A DNA stretch of 64,000 nt, taken from the NCBI RefSeq assembly GCF_000741695.1, contig NZ_JGZK01000006.1, positions 186,001 to 250,000 on the forward strand. The letters are read 5' to 3'. Within the stretch, counting starts at the first letter, position 1. The number at the start of each line of letters is the position of its first letter. The DNA comes from Bifidobacterium reuteri DSM 23975. Its GTDB lineage: Bacteria; Actinomycetota; Actinomycetes; Actinomycetales; Bifidobacteriaceae. Below are positions 38,443 to 48,621 of the stretch, piece by piece. A program made the translations under genes and the position numbers. The notes under the pieces were generated by a model that saw only the letters and a list, made by a program, of their open reading frames with translations, was not told where the DNA came from and made no database searches.

Positions 38443-39980
38443 GCAGACGCATCACTTCGGGCGCAAGACACGTCACCAATATCGTGCTCGGCGTCATCAC
38501 CACCATTCTGCTCGTGGCGGCATTGACGGCACTGTTCGTGATTCCCGGCCCGCAATCCTGGACGGATACGGTCGCCGCCACCGACGACGCCATAGACCAA
38601 TCAGTGAGTCCCACTCAATCCGAACTCTATTGCCCCGCTCCCATGGGCTTGGCCGACACGGGTACCTACGGCGACAGCGCGTTCCAATCCTCGGTCGGCA
38701 ATCTGAGCACCCAGGCAAGGTACGCCGCGTTCGGCTCCGTGTACACCTCGATGGTGTCCGCATTCGGGGGAAGCGCCAGCACAAGTGATGTGACGCTGAA
38801 AGACCGTGATCTCACCGATGACGCCGATGTGAAGACCGGCGCACAGCAGGTGACGGATTCTGCTCTTATGGATACCCGCATGCTGCAGGCTGCCGAAGGA
38901 ACGGGAAGCACAGGTACCATTGCATCCTGGGCGGATGATGGCGATCTCAAAGGCGTGTCCGCCGCGTCATGCATACCTACATCACTGAGCCAGTCGTTCC
39001 TGTTGACCGGCAGTATGACAGGAACCACGCAGCAGCTCATCGTCGCCAATCCCTCCACGAAGCCGACATCGGTGGATCTGGCGATCTGGGGTTCTCACCA
39101 ATCAGGGAAGCTGGCGTTGTCCACGCAATCCGCGCTATCGGTGCCGGCGGGAGGCGAGGCCTCGCTGGATCTGTCCGCCGCGGTTTCCGACCAGGATGGT
39201 CTGTATGTCACGGTATCCAGCAAGGAGACCCCCATCGCCGCTGTGGTGCGAACCGTCACCATGGATGGGTTGACGTCGAAAGGTTCCGATTTCGCATTGC
39301 CGCTGTCAGGCATGTCGAATGCCTCCGTATCACCTTCGGTGGAAGCGGGGGATGAGGTGACCGCCTACCTGTACACCCATGCGGATACTGCCACCGAACT
39401 GTCTTGGATCACCTCGCATGGTCTGGTACAGGCAGAAAAGGCGACCCTGACTGATGGGCAGGTGAGTGTCGTGGATTTGGGGAAGGCTCCTGATGGGGCG
39501 CTGGGTGTGATGTCCACTGCGGAAGACAAGTTGGCGATGAGCATCAAGACTGTCCGCGCCGGCGACGGACAGCAGACGGATTTCGCGCTGGTGAACGCCG
39601 CCGCTCCTGTACGCCGTTCCGGTGTCGTCGTGCCTGATGGGGTGACCGCGACATTGACGGTGGCGAACACCTCGAACCTCGAACAGACGGTAACTGTGCA
39701 TGCGTACAACGCCGATGGCGACGCGTTGGACAGCAAGGACATCACCATCGGCGCGAATTCCGCAGAACGCATTGCAGCCAAGGATTTCAACAAGGATGGC
39801 TCCTCGGCCACGATTTTCATGATGACCGACGATTCGCACAAGGTGGCGTGGAACGCTCGTCTTACCCGTGACGAACTCGGTGACGGGAAGATTGCAGGCA
39901 TCTCGTCGGTGGAATCCGTGTCGTTGATGCCGATGACCGCCCATGTCTGGGCGCACAGCAACGCGGGCATCGTCCGGTGA
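38439..39980 (+). CDS. DUF5719 family protein
   Basis: A 513-residue exported or membrane-anchored protein. One hydrophobic helix at about 12-36 (NIVLGVITTILLVAALTALFVIP) is followed by a long Ser/Thr/Val-rich beta-type ectodomain with repeated phrases such as TQQLIVANPSTKPTSVDLAIWG and ATLTVANTSNLEQTVTVHAYN. GGAGGAGGAAGC precedes the ATG, which overlaps the glycosyltransferase stop. It is always seen with the glycosyltransferase in this group, suggesting a partner role in envelope assembly; its activity is unknown. Confidence 0.82.
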   Translation: MSRRITSGARHVTNIVLGVITTILLVAALTALFVIPGPQSWTDTVAATDDAIDQSVSPTQSELYCPAPMGLADTGTYGDSAFQSSVGNLSTQARYAAFGSVYTSMVSAFGGSASTSDVTLKDRDLTDDADVKTGAQQVTDSALMDTRMLQAAEGTGSTGTIASWADDGDLKGVSAASCIPTSLSQSFLLTGSMTGTTQQLIVANPSTKPTSVDLAIWGSHQSGKLALSTQSALSVPAGGEASLDLSAAVSDQDGLYVTVSSKETPIAAVVRTVTMDGLTSKGSDFALPLSGMSNASVSPSVEAGDEVTAYLYTHADTATELSWITSHGLVQAEKATLTDGQVSVVDLGKAPDGALGVMSTAEDKLAMSIKTVRAGDGQQTDFALVNAAAPVRRSGVVVPDGVTATLTVANTSNLEQTVTVHAYNADGDALDSKDITIGANSAERIAAKDFNKDGSSATIFMMTDDSHKVAWNARLTRDELGDGKIAGISSVESVSLMPMTAHVWAHSNAGIVR

Positions 39981-40078
39981 TCATTTTGGTGATTATCGGA
40001 CGATGATAGCCGGCGTGGAACGGAATTCGCTCGCCGGACAGGGTGTCGGACAGGATGCATGCGGCTTCAGATGAGCGA

Positions 40079-40540
40079 TTACAGACCCCAATCGGGGTCT
40101 ATTTCCTCCGGGCGGCGACCATAGAGTTCCGCAACGCGTGAAACCACTTCATCACGGATGGCCAGCTGCAATTCCAGCTTGGTCGGCGCCTCCGTCTGGA
40201 GAGGCATGCGGTACAGCATCACGCGTGCGGGAATCCCATGCGATGCCGGGAAACACTGCGACGTCAGGTTCGGTTCGATCTGCCAGGGAACCGGATCAGA
40301 TGGCGGCACGTCTTCCACCGCGAATTGCAATGGACGGATCAGCTCGGGCCATGCGTCATTCAATCGGCGGATCTGCGCCGCCACCATATCGTCGAACATG
40401 CCGGTACGCGTACGGTATCGCGGCATACGAATGCCGAACATCGGGGTGCGCGTGCCCCGTCCATGACGGTTGCGGTAGACTCTGGCGTTCCATGGTGGCT
40501 GAAGCATGTATTCCACCATAGGACAAGGCGAAGGCAACAT
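40079..40540 (-). CDS. Zincin-like (PF06262-type) protein without HEXXH
   Basis: A small protein of 153 residues resembling the minimal-metallopeptidase family: MFDDMVAAQIRRLNDAWPELIRPLQFAVEDVPPSD, then IPARVMLYRMPL and a C-terminal helix. Where related bacterial proteins carry HEVAHHFG, this one has SRVAELYG, so the zinc-binding site is absent and it is probably not a peptidase. Its start shares a short divergent region with the HAD gene. The family is commonly near WhiB2 genes in actinobacteria. Confidence 0.72.
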   Translation of the reverse strand: MLPSPCPMVEYMLQPPWNARVYRNRHGRGTRTPMFGIRMPRYRTRTGMFDDMVAAQIRRLNDAWPELIRPLQFAVEDVPPSDPVPWQIEPNLTSQCFPASHGIPARVMLYRMPLQTEAPTKLELQLAIRDEVVSRVAELYGRRPEEIDPDWGL

Positions 40541-40593
40541 GCGCTAGGATTGGTGCAGTGATAGCAATCTCGTCAGCGAGGAGGGCACGACGA

Positions 40594-41397
40594 ATGCCTG
40601 TGCAATCGTGGACCGAACTTGATTTGGATGAACTTTGCGCGCAGGCGCACCTCTTCGGATTCGACCTGGATAATACGCTGGCCAGTTCCAAGCAGCCGAT
40701 GGAACCTGCCATGGTGGAACGATTCAGCGAACTCACCGCCCGTTGCCAGGTGGCTCTTATTTCTGGTGGCAGCATGGCTGTAGTGACCATGCAGGTGTTG
40801 GATGTGCTCAATGATCGAGCCAATCGGGACAATCTTCACGTCATGCCCACTTCAGGCTCCCGGTATTATCGTTGGCGCGGCAACGAGTGGACCCTGATCT
40901 ACGCGCACGATCTGGATGAGCCGGTGGCGAAGGCCATCACATCCAGCTTTGAACGACACGCGAAGGAACTCGATCTATGGGAGGACCGGGTATGGGGGCC
41001 ACGCATCGAGAACCGAGGAAGCCAGATCACGTTCTCGGCGCTGGGCCAGTACGCCCCAGTAGCGGCCAAACGGCAATGGGATCCTGACGACAGCAGAAAA
41101 CAGGCATTGGCCGCGCTGGTCAAACAGGATTTCCCTGATCTGAAAGTTCGTGCGGGAGGATACTCCAGTGTGGACGTCAGTGAGCATGGCATCGACAAGT
41201 CCTATGCGGTTCGCACCATCGCCGGTCTGCTTGACATTCCGGTGTCGAGCATCGTCTTCGTCGGCGACCGCATGACGCCGGAGGGGAACGATTACCCTGC
41301 AGTCGAGGCAGGTGCGGTCGGGGTGAAGGTGCGTAATCCCGAGGATGCCTTGGGACTGCTGGATGCGCTGTTGGCCAGAATACCGGCGCAATCGTAA
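40594..41397 (+). CDS. HAD superfamily hydrolase (type IIB, phosphomannomutase-like)
   Basis: A phosphatase or phosphomutase-like enzyme, 267 residues. The nucleophile motif is FGFDLDNTLASSKQPM, motif II ALISGGSMAVV, and motif IV FVGDRMTPEGNDYPA. A cap domain (about 85-190) contains WRGNEWTLIYAHDL. The ATG at 40594 has AGGAGG 8 bases upstream; a longer frame to 40558 has none. It precedes a ComF-like gene. Eukaryotic-type phosphomannomutases share this fold, but the substrate here is unproven. Confidence 0.85.
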   Translation: MPVQSWTELDLDELCAQAHLFGFDLDNTLASSKQPMEPAMVERFSELTARCQVALISGGSMAVVTMQVLDVLNDRANRDNLHVMPTSGSRYYRWRGNEWTLIYAHDLDEPVAKAITSSFERHAKELDLWEDRVWGPRIENRGSQITFSALGQYAPVAAKRQWDPDDSRKQALAALVKQDFPDLKVRAGGYSSVDVSEHGIDKSYAVRTIAGLLDIPVSSIVFVGDRMTPEGNDYPAVEAGAVGVKVRNPEDALGLLDALLARIPAQS

Positions 41398-41408
41398 GGG
41401 CCGATCCC

Positions 41409-42224
41409 ATGAACGGGCCGCAGACGCCGGCGGCATGCATGATTCATGCCGACAATGATGGGGTGGCACATGCCTCGCCATACATGTCCTATGCCGGCAG
41501 CCTGGTGAATCGATCATGGCGAACGGTGCGCGATCTGCTGTTTCCCCGCGGATGCGCCGGCTGTGACCGGCCTGATGCCGTATTATGCCCGCAGTGTGCC
41601 GCGCTGTTCGCCCAATGCCGGCGCCGCGAGCTCATAGGTGGCGCTACGCTCGGGGGAGCGCCGGATACCAGAGGCGTTCCGGTCTGGTCGGCTGCCGTGT
41701 ATCAAGGCACTGTTCGACATGCGATTCTGGAATGGAAGGATCATGATGATGTGGAGCTTGACGCCGTGTTCGCTGGCATCATGGATATGCTGACGGTTCG
41801 TGCCGCAGTGGCTGGTCGATGCCCGGCAGACAGGCCGCTGCTGGTGGTCCCTGCGCCATCGTCATTGCAATCGATGCGCAGACGTGGACGCAGGCATACC
41901 TTGCCTTTGGCACGTGCGGTGGCCAGGTCGTTGCGTGCACAGGGGATCCGGGCGGAAGTGTCACCCCTATTGACCAGCAACGCGTCCGGTGGCCGTTCCG
42001 TGCAACAGACATCATCCGCGCAACGCGCGAAGCGCATCGGAGGCCGAATCGTGATTCGGGAAAAGGCGTTGCAACGGGAAGCCCCGGTGGTGCTGGTGGA
42101 TGACATCATCACCACCGGAGCCACGTTGCGCCAATGCGTGAAGGCTCTGGAACTCGGGGGAGCGAACGTGGTCGGTGCACTGACGCTCGCATCCGCGGTC
42201 ATGCGGGATTTCGATCTTCGCTGA
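41409..42224 (+). CDS. ComF family phosphoribosyltransferase-like protein
   Basis: A 271-residue protein with an N-terminal zinc-finger-like region (CAGCDRPDAVLCPQCAALFAQC) and a C-terminal type I phosphoribosyltransferase domain carrying the PRPP loop VVLVDDIITTGATLRQC and LQSMRRRGRRHTLPLARAVA. ComF proteins support DNA uptake in competent species, but homologues are general in bacteria. The gene overlaps the 3' end of the convergent sensor kinase gene by 26 bases. AAGGG precedes the ATG. Confidence 0.9.
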   Translation: MNGPQTPAACMIHADNDGVAHASPYMSYAGSLVNRSWRTVRDLLFPRGCAGCDRPDAVLCPQCAALFAQCRRRELIGGATLGGAPDTRGVPVWSAAVYQGTVRHAILEWKDHDDVELDAVFAGIMDMLTVRAAVAGRCPADRPLLVVPAPSSLQSMRRRGRRHTLPLARAVARSLRAQGIRAEVSPLLTSNASGGRSVQQTSSAQRAKRIGGRIVIREKALQREAPVVLVDDIITTGATLRQCVKALELGGANVVGALTLASAVMRDFDLR

Positions 42225-43281
42225 TGTGATATTTGGGCAGCGTGATTTCGAAATCAGCCCCACGGTCGTCGTCGACGACCTTGACGTTGCCGCCGTGCAG
42301 TTGGGCGGCCCACCGGGCGATGGAAAGACCGAGTCCGGTACCGCCGGATTCGGTGCCGGGGCCGGACTTGCCTTTGACGAAGCGACGGAAGATGGCGGAC
42401 CGATCCTCCGGGGGAATCTGAGAACCGAAATTCACGACATTGGTCACGATGGTGCCGTTGTTGGCATCCTCATGTGCATCGATCAGCACGGTGGTACCAT
42501 CCGGGGAATGCTTGAGGGCATTGGCGATGATATTGGTGAACAGCTGGCGGAGACGATCCTGATCGCCTTCCATCGTGATATCCGGGTTCACATGCAGCTG
42601 GATATCATGCGCATGCCCGCCATCGGTGATTTCCAAAGGTTCGATGGTTTCATCCAGGAACTGCGCGACGTTGAACCGTTCGATGTTCAGGCTTGCGGCC
42701 CCCGCCTCCATACGGCTCAGGTCTAGCAGGAATGCGATGAGATCGGACAGACGCTGGGTCTGTGTGAGGATGCTTTCCATATTGGCCGGAGTGGGTTCCG
42801 TGACGCCATCGGCCATATTTTCGACCATGGCTTGCAGTGCGGAGACAGGAGTGCGCAGCTCATGGCTGACATTGGCGATCATGTCAAGGCGCATCTTATC
42901 GGCATGCTCGAGCTCTTCGGCCATTTCGTTGAAGGAGCGCGCCAGCTGTCCCACTTCATCATGCCGGTCGGGATCGATGGTCACCCGCACCGTGTAATCG
43001 CCGTCGGCCATTGACTCGGCCACGTCACGCATCTGACGCAGGGGAGCGGTGATGCCACGTGAGAAGAAATAGGTGATGCCCAGGGCCACCACCAAGGTCA
43101 ATGGCATGGCAATCCAACCGGACCAGCCGTATTTCAGCAGGAACCAGCACATTATGAAAGCGATGGCGGTGGCGCATACTATGAGCGCGCTGAGTTCCAG
43201 CTTCAACGAGGAGAACAAATCAACCGGCTTGACGCCTATGACGCCAAGCCGGGATTGCTTGCGTTTCGCAGTCGGTGTCAT
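42199..43281 (-). CDS. Sensor histidine kinase
   Basis: A membrane kinase of 360 residues. Two closely spaced helices (about 27-65) leave almost no extracellular loop, so it may sense within the membrane. A HAMP domain (FSRGITAPLRQMRDVAESMADGDY) follows, then HisKA with IANVSHELRTPVSALQAM and HATPase with NIIANALKHSP and GTGLGLSIA. The ATG overlaps the stop of the response regulator gene (TGATG), so the two are coupled. Confidence 0.93.
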   Translation of the reverse strand: MTPTAKRKQSRLGVIGVKPVDLFSSLKLELSALIVCATAIAFIMCWFLLKYGWSGWIAMPLTLVVALGITYFFSRGITAPLRQMRDVAESMADGDYTVRVTIDPDRHDEVGQLARSFNEMAEELEHADKMRLDMIANVSHELRTPVSALQAMVENMADGVTEPTPANMESILTQTQRLSDLIAFLLDLSRMEAGAASLNIERFNVAQFLDETIEPLEITDGGHAHDIQLHVNPDITMEGDQDRLRQLFTNIIANALKHSPDGTTVLIDAHEDANNGTIVTNVVNFGSQIPPEDRSAIFRRFVKGKSGPGTESGGTGLGLSIARWAAQLHGGNVKVVDDDRGADFEITLPKYHISEDRNPA

Positions 43282-44003
43282 CACTCGGTCGGAGGTTCGA
43301 ATGCGTATCCCACGCCGTGCACCGTACGAATCATATCTGCGCCGAGCTTGTGACGCAGCGCCTTGACATGGCTGTCCACGGTTCGCGTGCCGGACGCGTC
43401 CACCCAGTCCCATACCTCCTCAAGAAGCTTTTCGCGGGTGAGCACGGACTTCGGTCTGCGCGCCAGTGTGGCAAGCAGATCGAACTCGGTGGGGGTCAGA
43501 TGCACCTGTTCGCCGTTCAGTGTGACGATGCGTTGCGCCGGATCGATAATCATGGCGCCGAAATCGAGGATCTTCTCGTTCTCGGCGTTCTTGGCGATTA
43601 CCTTGGCGCGTTCCACACGGCGAAGCAATGCCTTGCAACGGGCGATGAGCTCGCGCATGGAGAATGGCTTGGTCATGTAATCGTCCGCGCCGGCACCCAG
43701 CCCTATGACCTTGTCGGTTTCGTCATCGCGTGCGGTGAGGATCAACACCGGCACCGGGCGTTCGGCGACAATGCGCTTGGTTGCCTCGAGCCCATCCATC
43801 ACCGGCAGCATGATGTCCATGATGACCAGATCCGGTCTGAGCTGCGAGGCCGCCTGCACTGCCGAGGCGCCGTCACCGGCAACGCGTGCGCTCCAGCCTT
43901 CGGCGGTGATGCGCTGGGCGATGGCGGTGGCGAGCGTCGGTTCGTCCTCCACCACCAGCACCGTGCGCGCAGCAGTGTTCTGACGTGCTGTGGTATTGAG
44001 CAT
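43281..44003 (-). CDS. OmpR-family response regulator
   Basis: A DNA-binding regulator of 240 residues. The receiver domain (residues 14-130) has VLVVEDEPTLA, phosphorylation-site segment LVIMDIMLPVMDG and LTARDD with Lys in YMTKPFSMREL. The winged-helix domain follows (HLTPTEFDLLATLARRPKSVLTREKLLEEVW, then RTVHGVGYAFEPP). It is co-transcribed with the following kinase. The signal and target genes are unknown; glgB just upstream is separated by 30 bases. Confidence 0.95.
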   Translation of the reverse strand: MLNTTARQNTAARTVLVVEDEPTLATAIAQRITAEGWSARVAGDGASAVQAASQLRPDLVIMDIMLPVMDGLEATKRIVAERPVPVLILTARDDETDKVIGLGAGADDYMTKPFSMRELIARCKALLRRVERAKVIAKNAENEKILDFGAMIIDPAQRIVTLNGEQVHLTPTEFDLLATLARRPKSVLTREKLLEEVWDWVDASGTRTVDSHVKALRHKLGADMIRTVHGVGYAFEPPTE

Positions 44004-44033
44004 AAACAGTTACCTTTCAGCCTGATGGCTAGT

Positions 44034-46286
44034 TCAGTCTTCTGGCTTCAAGAATACAACCCCCAATGCAGGTACGGTGATTTTCGCGGAGAACGGGCGG
44101 GAATGGTATTCGCCCTTCTCTGCCTCGAACGTGCCGTTGTGGATATCGGACCCTCCGTATTGGGCGTCGTCCGTGGTGAATACCTCTGTCCACTTGCCGC
44201 CGGTGGGCAGAGCCACCTGATAATCGGACCATGCCTCTCCGGAGAAGTTGACCACTACGGCCAGAGTCTCCCCCTTGGAGCCGATGCGCAGGAAGCTCAG
44301 CGTGTTGTGATCGGCATCGTCACTGGTGAGCCACTGGAAGCCAGCCGGATCGAAATCCTGGCTCCACAGTGCCGGATTCGCCTTGTAGAAGGCATTGAGG
44401 TCGCTGACGAAATGCTGAATCTGGCGATGCTCCTGCCAGTTGAGGCAATCCCAGTCGATGGAGGCGTCGTGGTTCCATTCGCCCCATTGCGCCAGCTCAT
44501 TGCCCATGAAGGACAGCTTCTTGCCCGGGTGTGCCCATTGGTAGGCGAACAGGGAGCGCACGCCGGCCAGTTTCTGCCAGCCGTCGCCCGGCATCTTCCC
44601 GTAGACGGAGCCTTTGCCGTAGACCACCTCATCATGGCTGATGGGCAGCACGTAATGCTCCGAATAGGCGTACACCATCGAGAAGGTGATCTCATTGTGA
44701 TGCCATTTGCGGTTGATAGGCTCCTCATGCAGATACTCAAGGGTGTCGTGCATCCAGCCCATGTTCCATTTGAGCCCGAATCCGATGCCGCCTGCGCTGG
44801 TGGGGGCGGTGATGCCCGGCCACGCGGTGGACTCCTCGGCGATCATCATGATGCCGGGGTTGTTCTTGTATGCAGTGGCCGTGGCCTCCTTGAGGAAGTC
44901 GATGGCTTCGAGATTTTCGCGTCCGCCATAGATGTTCGGCCTCCACTGACCGGGTTCGCGGCTGTAGTCGAGGTAGAGCATCGAGCTGACGGCATCCACG
45001 CGGAGGGCGTCGATGTGCAGTTCCTCCAGCCAGAAGAGGGCGTTGGCCACGAGGAAGTTCCGCACTTCACGGCGGCCGAAGTTGAAGACATAGGTGCCCC
45101 AGTCGGGATGCTCGCCGCGCAACGGGTCCGGATCCTCATACAGCGGCGTGCCGTCGAAGCGGCCGAGCGCGAAACCGTCCTTCGGGAAGTGGGCGGGCAC
45201 CCAGTCCATGATCACGCCGATACCGGCCTGATGGAACTTGTCCACCAGATAGCGGAAATCATCCGGGGAGCCGAGGCGGGAATCCACGGCGTAGTATCCG
45301 GTGACCTGGTATCCCCAGGAGCCGGAGAACGGATGCTGGGCGAGGGGCATGAACTCGACATGCGTGTATCCCTCTTGTTTGACGTAGTCTACGAGCTGCT
45401 TGGCCAGATCCCGGTATGTCAGTCCTTCCTTCCAGCTGGCGGCATGGACCTCGTAGATGGAGACCGGGCCGCTGGTCGGATCGGAGGCGCGACGCTTGGC
45501 CAGCCATGCATCATCGTTCCACTGATAATGCGAGTCGGTCACGATGGATGCCGTGTTCGGCGGAACCTCATGCTGACGCTCCATCGGATCGGCCTTCATC
45601 TCCCACTGATGGTTGGCGTTGAGAATCTGGAACTTGTAGCGTTCGCCTGCGCCGATGCCGGGAATGAAGAGCTCCCATACGCCGGAGGAACCCAGCTCAC
45701 GCATGGCGTGAAGTCGTCCGTTCCAGCCGTTGAAGTCGCCGACCACGCGCACGGCATGCGCATTCGGCGCCCATACGGAGAATGAAGTGCCGACCAGCTG
45801 TTCGCCGACGACGCCCCGGGTATCGCCCATCGGGTCGTCATAGCGGAGCACATGGGCGCCCAGCGCCTCCCACAATCGTTCATGGCGACCTTCGCCGAAC
45901 AGGTAGGTGTCCATGTCGCCGAGCGTGGGCAGATAGCGATAGGGGTCATCGTCGATGACGACCTCGCCGTTCTCCCATTCGGTGCGTATGCGGTAGTCGG
46001 GAACTGCCGGATGCTTGGCGTCTCCTGCTGCGGGTAGCGTCACCACGAATACGCCGTTGTGCTCGTGGTGCATGACGTAATCACCGTCCTGGGTGTTGAT
46101 GGCGACGGTTTTGGCCGAGGGGCGCAGAACACGGATGGTCACGGTGTCGGCATGCTTGCCGATGCCGAGGTGCCCACCGAGAATCTCGTGCGGGTTGTAG
46201 AACTCGCCATTGCTCACGGCGTCGAGGTCGCTTTCGGCGACAGGCACGGTGATGGTATCTTCGTTGATCTTGGTTTCAGTATCCAT
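44034..46286 (-). CDS. glgB: 1,4-alpha-glucan branching enzyme
   Basis: Introduces alpha-1,6 branches into glycogen. It has 750 residues: N-terminal carbohydrate-binding modules (about 20-220), a GH13 catalytic barrel, and a C-terminal beta domain. The nucleophile Asp lies in [19 protein letters not shown] and the acid/base Glu in [26 protein letters not shown] and [18 protein letters not shown] are also family marks. It occurs without other glg genes here. The start is the ATG at 46286. Confidence 0.97.
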   Translation of the reverse strand: MDTETKINEDTITVPVAESDLDAVSNGEFYNPHEILGGHLGIGKHADTVTIRVLRPSAKTVAINTQDGDYVMHHEHNGVFVVTLPAAGDAKHPAVPDYRIRTEWENGEVVIDDDPYRYLPTLGDMDTYLFGEGRHERLWEALGAHVLRYDDPMGDTRGVVGEQLVGTSFSVWAPNAHAVRVVGDFNGWNGRLHAMRELGSSGVWELFIPGIGAGERYKFQILNANHQWEMKADPMERQHEVPPNTASIVTDSHYQWNDDAWLAKRRASDPTSGPVSIYEVHAASWKEGLTYRDLAKQLVDYVKQEGYTHVEFMPLAQHPFSGSWGYQVTGYYAVDSRLGSPDDFRYLVDKFHQAGIGVIMDWVPAHFPKDGFALGRFDGTPLYEDPDPLRGEHPDWGTYVFNFGRREVRNFLVANALFWLEELHIDALRVDAVSSMLYLDYSREPGQWRPNIYGGRENLEAIDFLKEATATAYKNNPGIMMIAEESTAWPGITAPTSAGGIGFGLKWNMGWMHDTLEYLHEEPINRKWHHNEITFSMVYAYSEHYVLPISHDEVVYGKGSVYGKMPGDGWQKLAGVRSLFAYQWAHPGKKLSFMGNELAQWGEWNHDASIDWDCLNWQEHRQIQHFVSDLNAFYKANPALWSQDFDPAGFQWLTSDDADHNTLSFLRIGSKGETLAVVVNFSGEAWSDYQVALPTGGKWTEVFTTDDAQYGGSDIHNGTFEAEKGEYHSRPFSAKITVPALGVVFLKPED

Positions 46287-46463
46287 GCCCCAAAGTCTAC
46301 GTGTGTCAGCGCGTAAAACGCCGTATTAACGCGGCAAATGCGGCGAAATTCTGCTGTTGCTCGCGTGTCGTACATATTGTGAACGCTATCAGCGTCGCAG
46401 TCCATGCCAGATGGCACAATTATTCGAGTTTTTGTGTGTGAGCCGTCAGTTCTCGGAGGATTC

Positions 46464-47057
46464 ATGTCTTATAAAGTCGGCGATATGGTCGTTTATCCAC
46501 GTCATGGTGCAGCAAAAGTGGAGGCCATCACCGAGCGGACGGTCAAAGGTGTGACCCGTGAATACCTGCAGCTGTCCGTATTGTCTTCTGATGGCCTGGT
46601 CATCAATGTGCCGGTCGACAATGCGAAAAAGGTCGGTGTGCGCGACATCGTCTCCGCCTCCGAGGTGGCGAAGGTGTTTGAGATCCTGCGTACGCCGATC
46701 ATCGAGAAAGAGATGAACTGGTCCCGCCGCTACAAGCTGAACGTCGAGAAGATCGCCACCGGTGATGTCAACAAAATCGCCGAAGTGGTGCGTGACCTTG
46801 CGCAGCGTGATGTGGACGAGCATGGTTTGTCCGCCGGCGAGAAGCGAATGCTGACCAAGGCTCGAGCCATCCTGACATCCGAAATCGCCCTTTCCGAAAA
46901 GATCGACGAACCGGAGGCGCAGCGTCTGCTCGATGTGAATCTGGGTTACGAGCCTGCACAACCCGGCGATGAGAAGCACCATACCGAGGAGCCTGAGGAG
47001 GCTGCTGCTGACACGCTCGCTCGGGTGGCTGCGGAAAAGAAGTCCAAGAAGAAGTAA
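46464..47057 (+). CDS. carD: CarD family transcriptional regulator
   Basis: Binds the RNA polymerase beta subunit and stabilises open promoter complexes. It has 197 residues: a Tudor-like RNAP-interacting domain ([22 protein letters not shown], residues 1-60) and a helical DNA-binding domain. The last 35 residues are acidic, then Lys-rich (ending EKKSKKK). ATG 46464 is chosen for CGGAGGA just upstream, not the earlier in-frame ATG at 46404. It precedes ispF, the common actinobacterial order. Confidence 0.95.
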   Translation: MSYKVGDMVVYPRHGAAKVEAITERTVKGVTREYLQLSVLSSDGLVINVPVDNAKKVGVRDIVSASEVAKVFEILRTPIIEKEMNWSRRYKLNVEKIATGDVNKIAEVVRDLAQRDVDEHGLSAGEKRMLTKARAILTSEIALSEKIDEPEAQRLLDVNLGYEPAQPGDEKHHTEEPEEAAADTLARVAAEKKSKKK

Positions 47058-47066
47058 TGACAGCAG

Positions 47067-47098
47067 CGCCTTGGCCCGTTGATGGGGGCCGGGGCGTT
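47067..47098 (+). terminator. Hairpin after carD
   Basis: CGCCTTGGCCC pairs with GGGCCGGGGCG (two G-T pairs), followed by TT. It separates carD from ispF by a stem without a strong T-run. Confidence 0.55.
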
Positions 47099-47220
47099 CT
47101 GCATATATGAGGCGTTTTGCGTAAGCAAGGCGTTCTCTATAGGGCTCTGTCGGCTTCAGCCATGATGCGTGTGGACAACGATGATGACTGAGGCCACGTC
47201 GTGGCGATCGGAGAGATCAT

Positions 47221-47745
47221 ATGGATGATGGCATGCTGATAGGCCAAGGGTTCGACGCGCATCGCTTCGCAGTTGCCGGCTCCTCGCGTCCGCTGTGGCT
47301 GGCGGGGCTGTTCTGGCCTGTGCCTCAAGGTGTCGATCCCGCCCACTATGAAGGCATCGAAGGCGATTCCGATGGCGATGTCGCCGCCCATGCCCTGATT
47401 GATGCGTTGCTTTCCGCAAGTGGTCTTGGCGACATAGGCTCACTGTTCGGTGTGGGGGCAGCCGCTCATGGAGCCGGTATGCATGGTCGTGACATGCTTC
47501 ACGAGACCGTGGCCTTCATGCGCGCACATGGGTATGAACCATGCTCCGCATCGGTGGCCATCATCGGCAATCGTCCGAAGGTCAGTACCCGTCGCATCGA
47601 AGCCGAGACAGTGCTGTCCGAAGCTGTCGGTTGCCGTGTCTCTGTGACTGCCACCACCACCGATCATATGGGCTTCACCGGCCGAGGTGAAGGCATTGCC
47701 GCCATCGCCAGCGCTCTGGTCAGATGCGCTGGCGATGAGGGATGA
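47221..47745 (+). CDS. ispF: 2-C-methyl-D-erythritol 2,4-cyclodiphosphate synthase
   Basis: Fifth step of the MEP isoprenoid pathway. It has 174 residues with the metal-binding site GQGFDAHRF (Asp/His), HYEGIEGDSDGDVAAHALIDALLSASGLGDIG and the C-terminal TTTDHMGFTGRGEGIAA. The start has CGGAGAG upstream. Compared with the usual 157-162 residues there is a slightly longer loop (GVGAAAHGAGMHGRD). ispD is not fused or adjacent on the right. Confidence 0.94.
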   Translation: MDDGMLIGQGFDAHRFAVAGSSRPLWLAGLFWPVPQGVDPAHYEGIEGDSDGDVAAHALIDALLSASGLGDIGSLFGVGAAAHGAGMHGRDMLHETVAFMRAHGYEPCSASVAIIGNRPKVSTRRIEAETVLSEAVGCRVSVTATTTDHMGFTGRGEGIAAIASALVRCAGDEG

Positions 47746-47784
47746 TGCGACACCGTTTGCTCGCTGAGCGGGCTGTATAAGGGG

Positions 47785-48621
47785 TCAGTGTGCTTTGAGG
47801 GCGTATGCGGCCCTGGCGATGGCCCAGAACAGGGTGGAAAGCGTCACGATGATGAAGCTCGGTGGAGCGGGGAACATTGCCGAAAGCACCAGTCCAAGCC
47901 ATATCGAGACCAGGCACAGCAGACTGGCGATGACCATCGCCTTGAACGGCGATCCCGCCAGGATGTTGGCCGTGGCCGCTGGTGTGATGACGAGCGCGAA
48001 GATCAGCAATGTACCCACGGCGGGCACGGCGATGGTGATGACACCAGCCATGATGGCCATGAACGCCACGTTCATCAGTCCGATCGGCACGCCTTTGGCC
48101 TGGGCCACCTGCTCGTCGAGCGAGCTGAACAGCAATGGTCGGTAGATGACAGCCAGCAGTATCAGCAGCAATGCGTCGAACACCATGAAACCGATGATCT
48201 GATCCTTGGTGATGGTCAGAATCGAACCGAAAAGGATGGATTGCATCTGCTGCGATGCGGAGCTGGACAGTCGGGCGAAGAACAGGCCGAGGCCGGTCGC
48301 GAACGCCAGTACCGTACCGGTGGCGATCTCACGCTCGGAGATGCGTTTGCCGAGTGCGCCGATGACGAGTGCGCCGCCTAAGGCGAACACGCCCATGCCC
48401 AACGAAACGGGCAGTCCGAACAGCACGGCGCCTGTGGCGCCCGGCAGACCGATGTGGGCGAGCGCATGGGCTGCGAATGTGGAGTGGCGTGCGATGGTGA
48501 AATACCCCATCACTCCTGCCGCCAGGGCGATGAACAGGCCGGCGACGAAGGCATTGGTCATGAATGGAGCCGTGAGCGTGCTCATCCAATCGGGGTCGAA
48601 TGCGAAATTGATATCACCCAT
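47785..48621 (-). CDS. Metal ABC transporter permease (zinc/manganese family)
   Basis: The membrane subunit of an ABC-3 family metal importer, 278 residues and about eight helices. Marks are AGVMGYFTIARHSTFAAHALAHIGLPGATGAV and TIAVPAVGTLLIFALVITPAATA. It starts at the ATG that overlaps the preceding ATPase stop (TGATG). Third gene of the operon transcribed right to left. Confidence 0.9.
   Translation of the reverse strand: MGDINFAFDPDWMSTLTAPFMTNAFVAGLFIALAAGVMGYFTIARHSTFAAHALAHIGLPGATGAVLFGLPVSLGMGVFALGGALVIGALGKRISEREIATGTVLAFATGLGLFFARLSSSASQQMQSILFGSILTITKDQIIGFMVFDALLLILLAVIYRPLLFSSLDEQVAQAKGVPIGLMNVAFMAIMAGVITIAVPAVGTLLIFALVITPAATANILAGSPFKAMVIASLLCLVSIWLGLVLSAMFPAPPSFIIVTLSTLFWAIARAAYALKAH

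Noticed and set aside
41409-42224. Competence (DNA uptake) function for the ComF-like gene
   Set aside because: ComF-like proteins are widespread outside competent species and no comE or pilus genes occur here.
43275-45785. Long plus-strand open frame across the response regulator and glgB
   Set aside because: Both minus-strand genes have clear catalytic motifs; the plus-strand reading has none.
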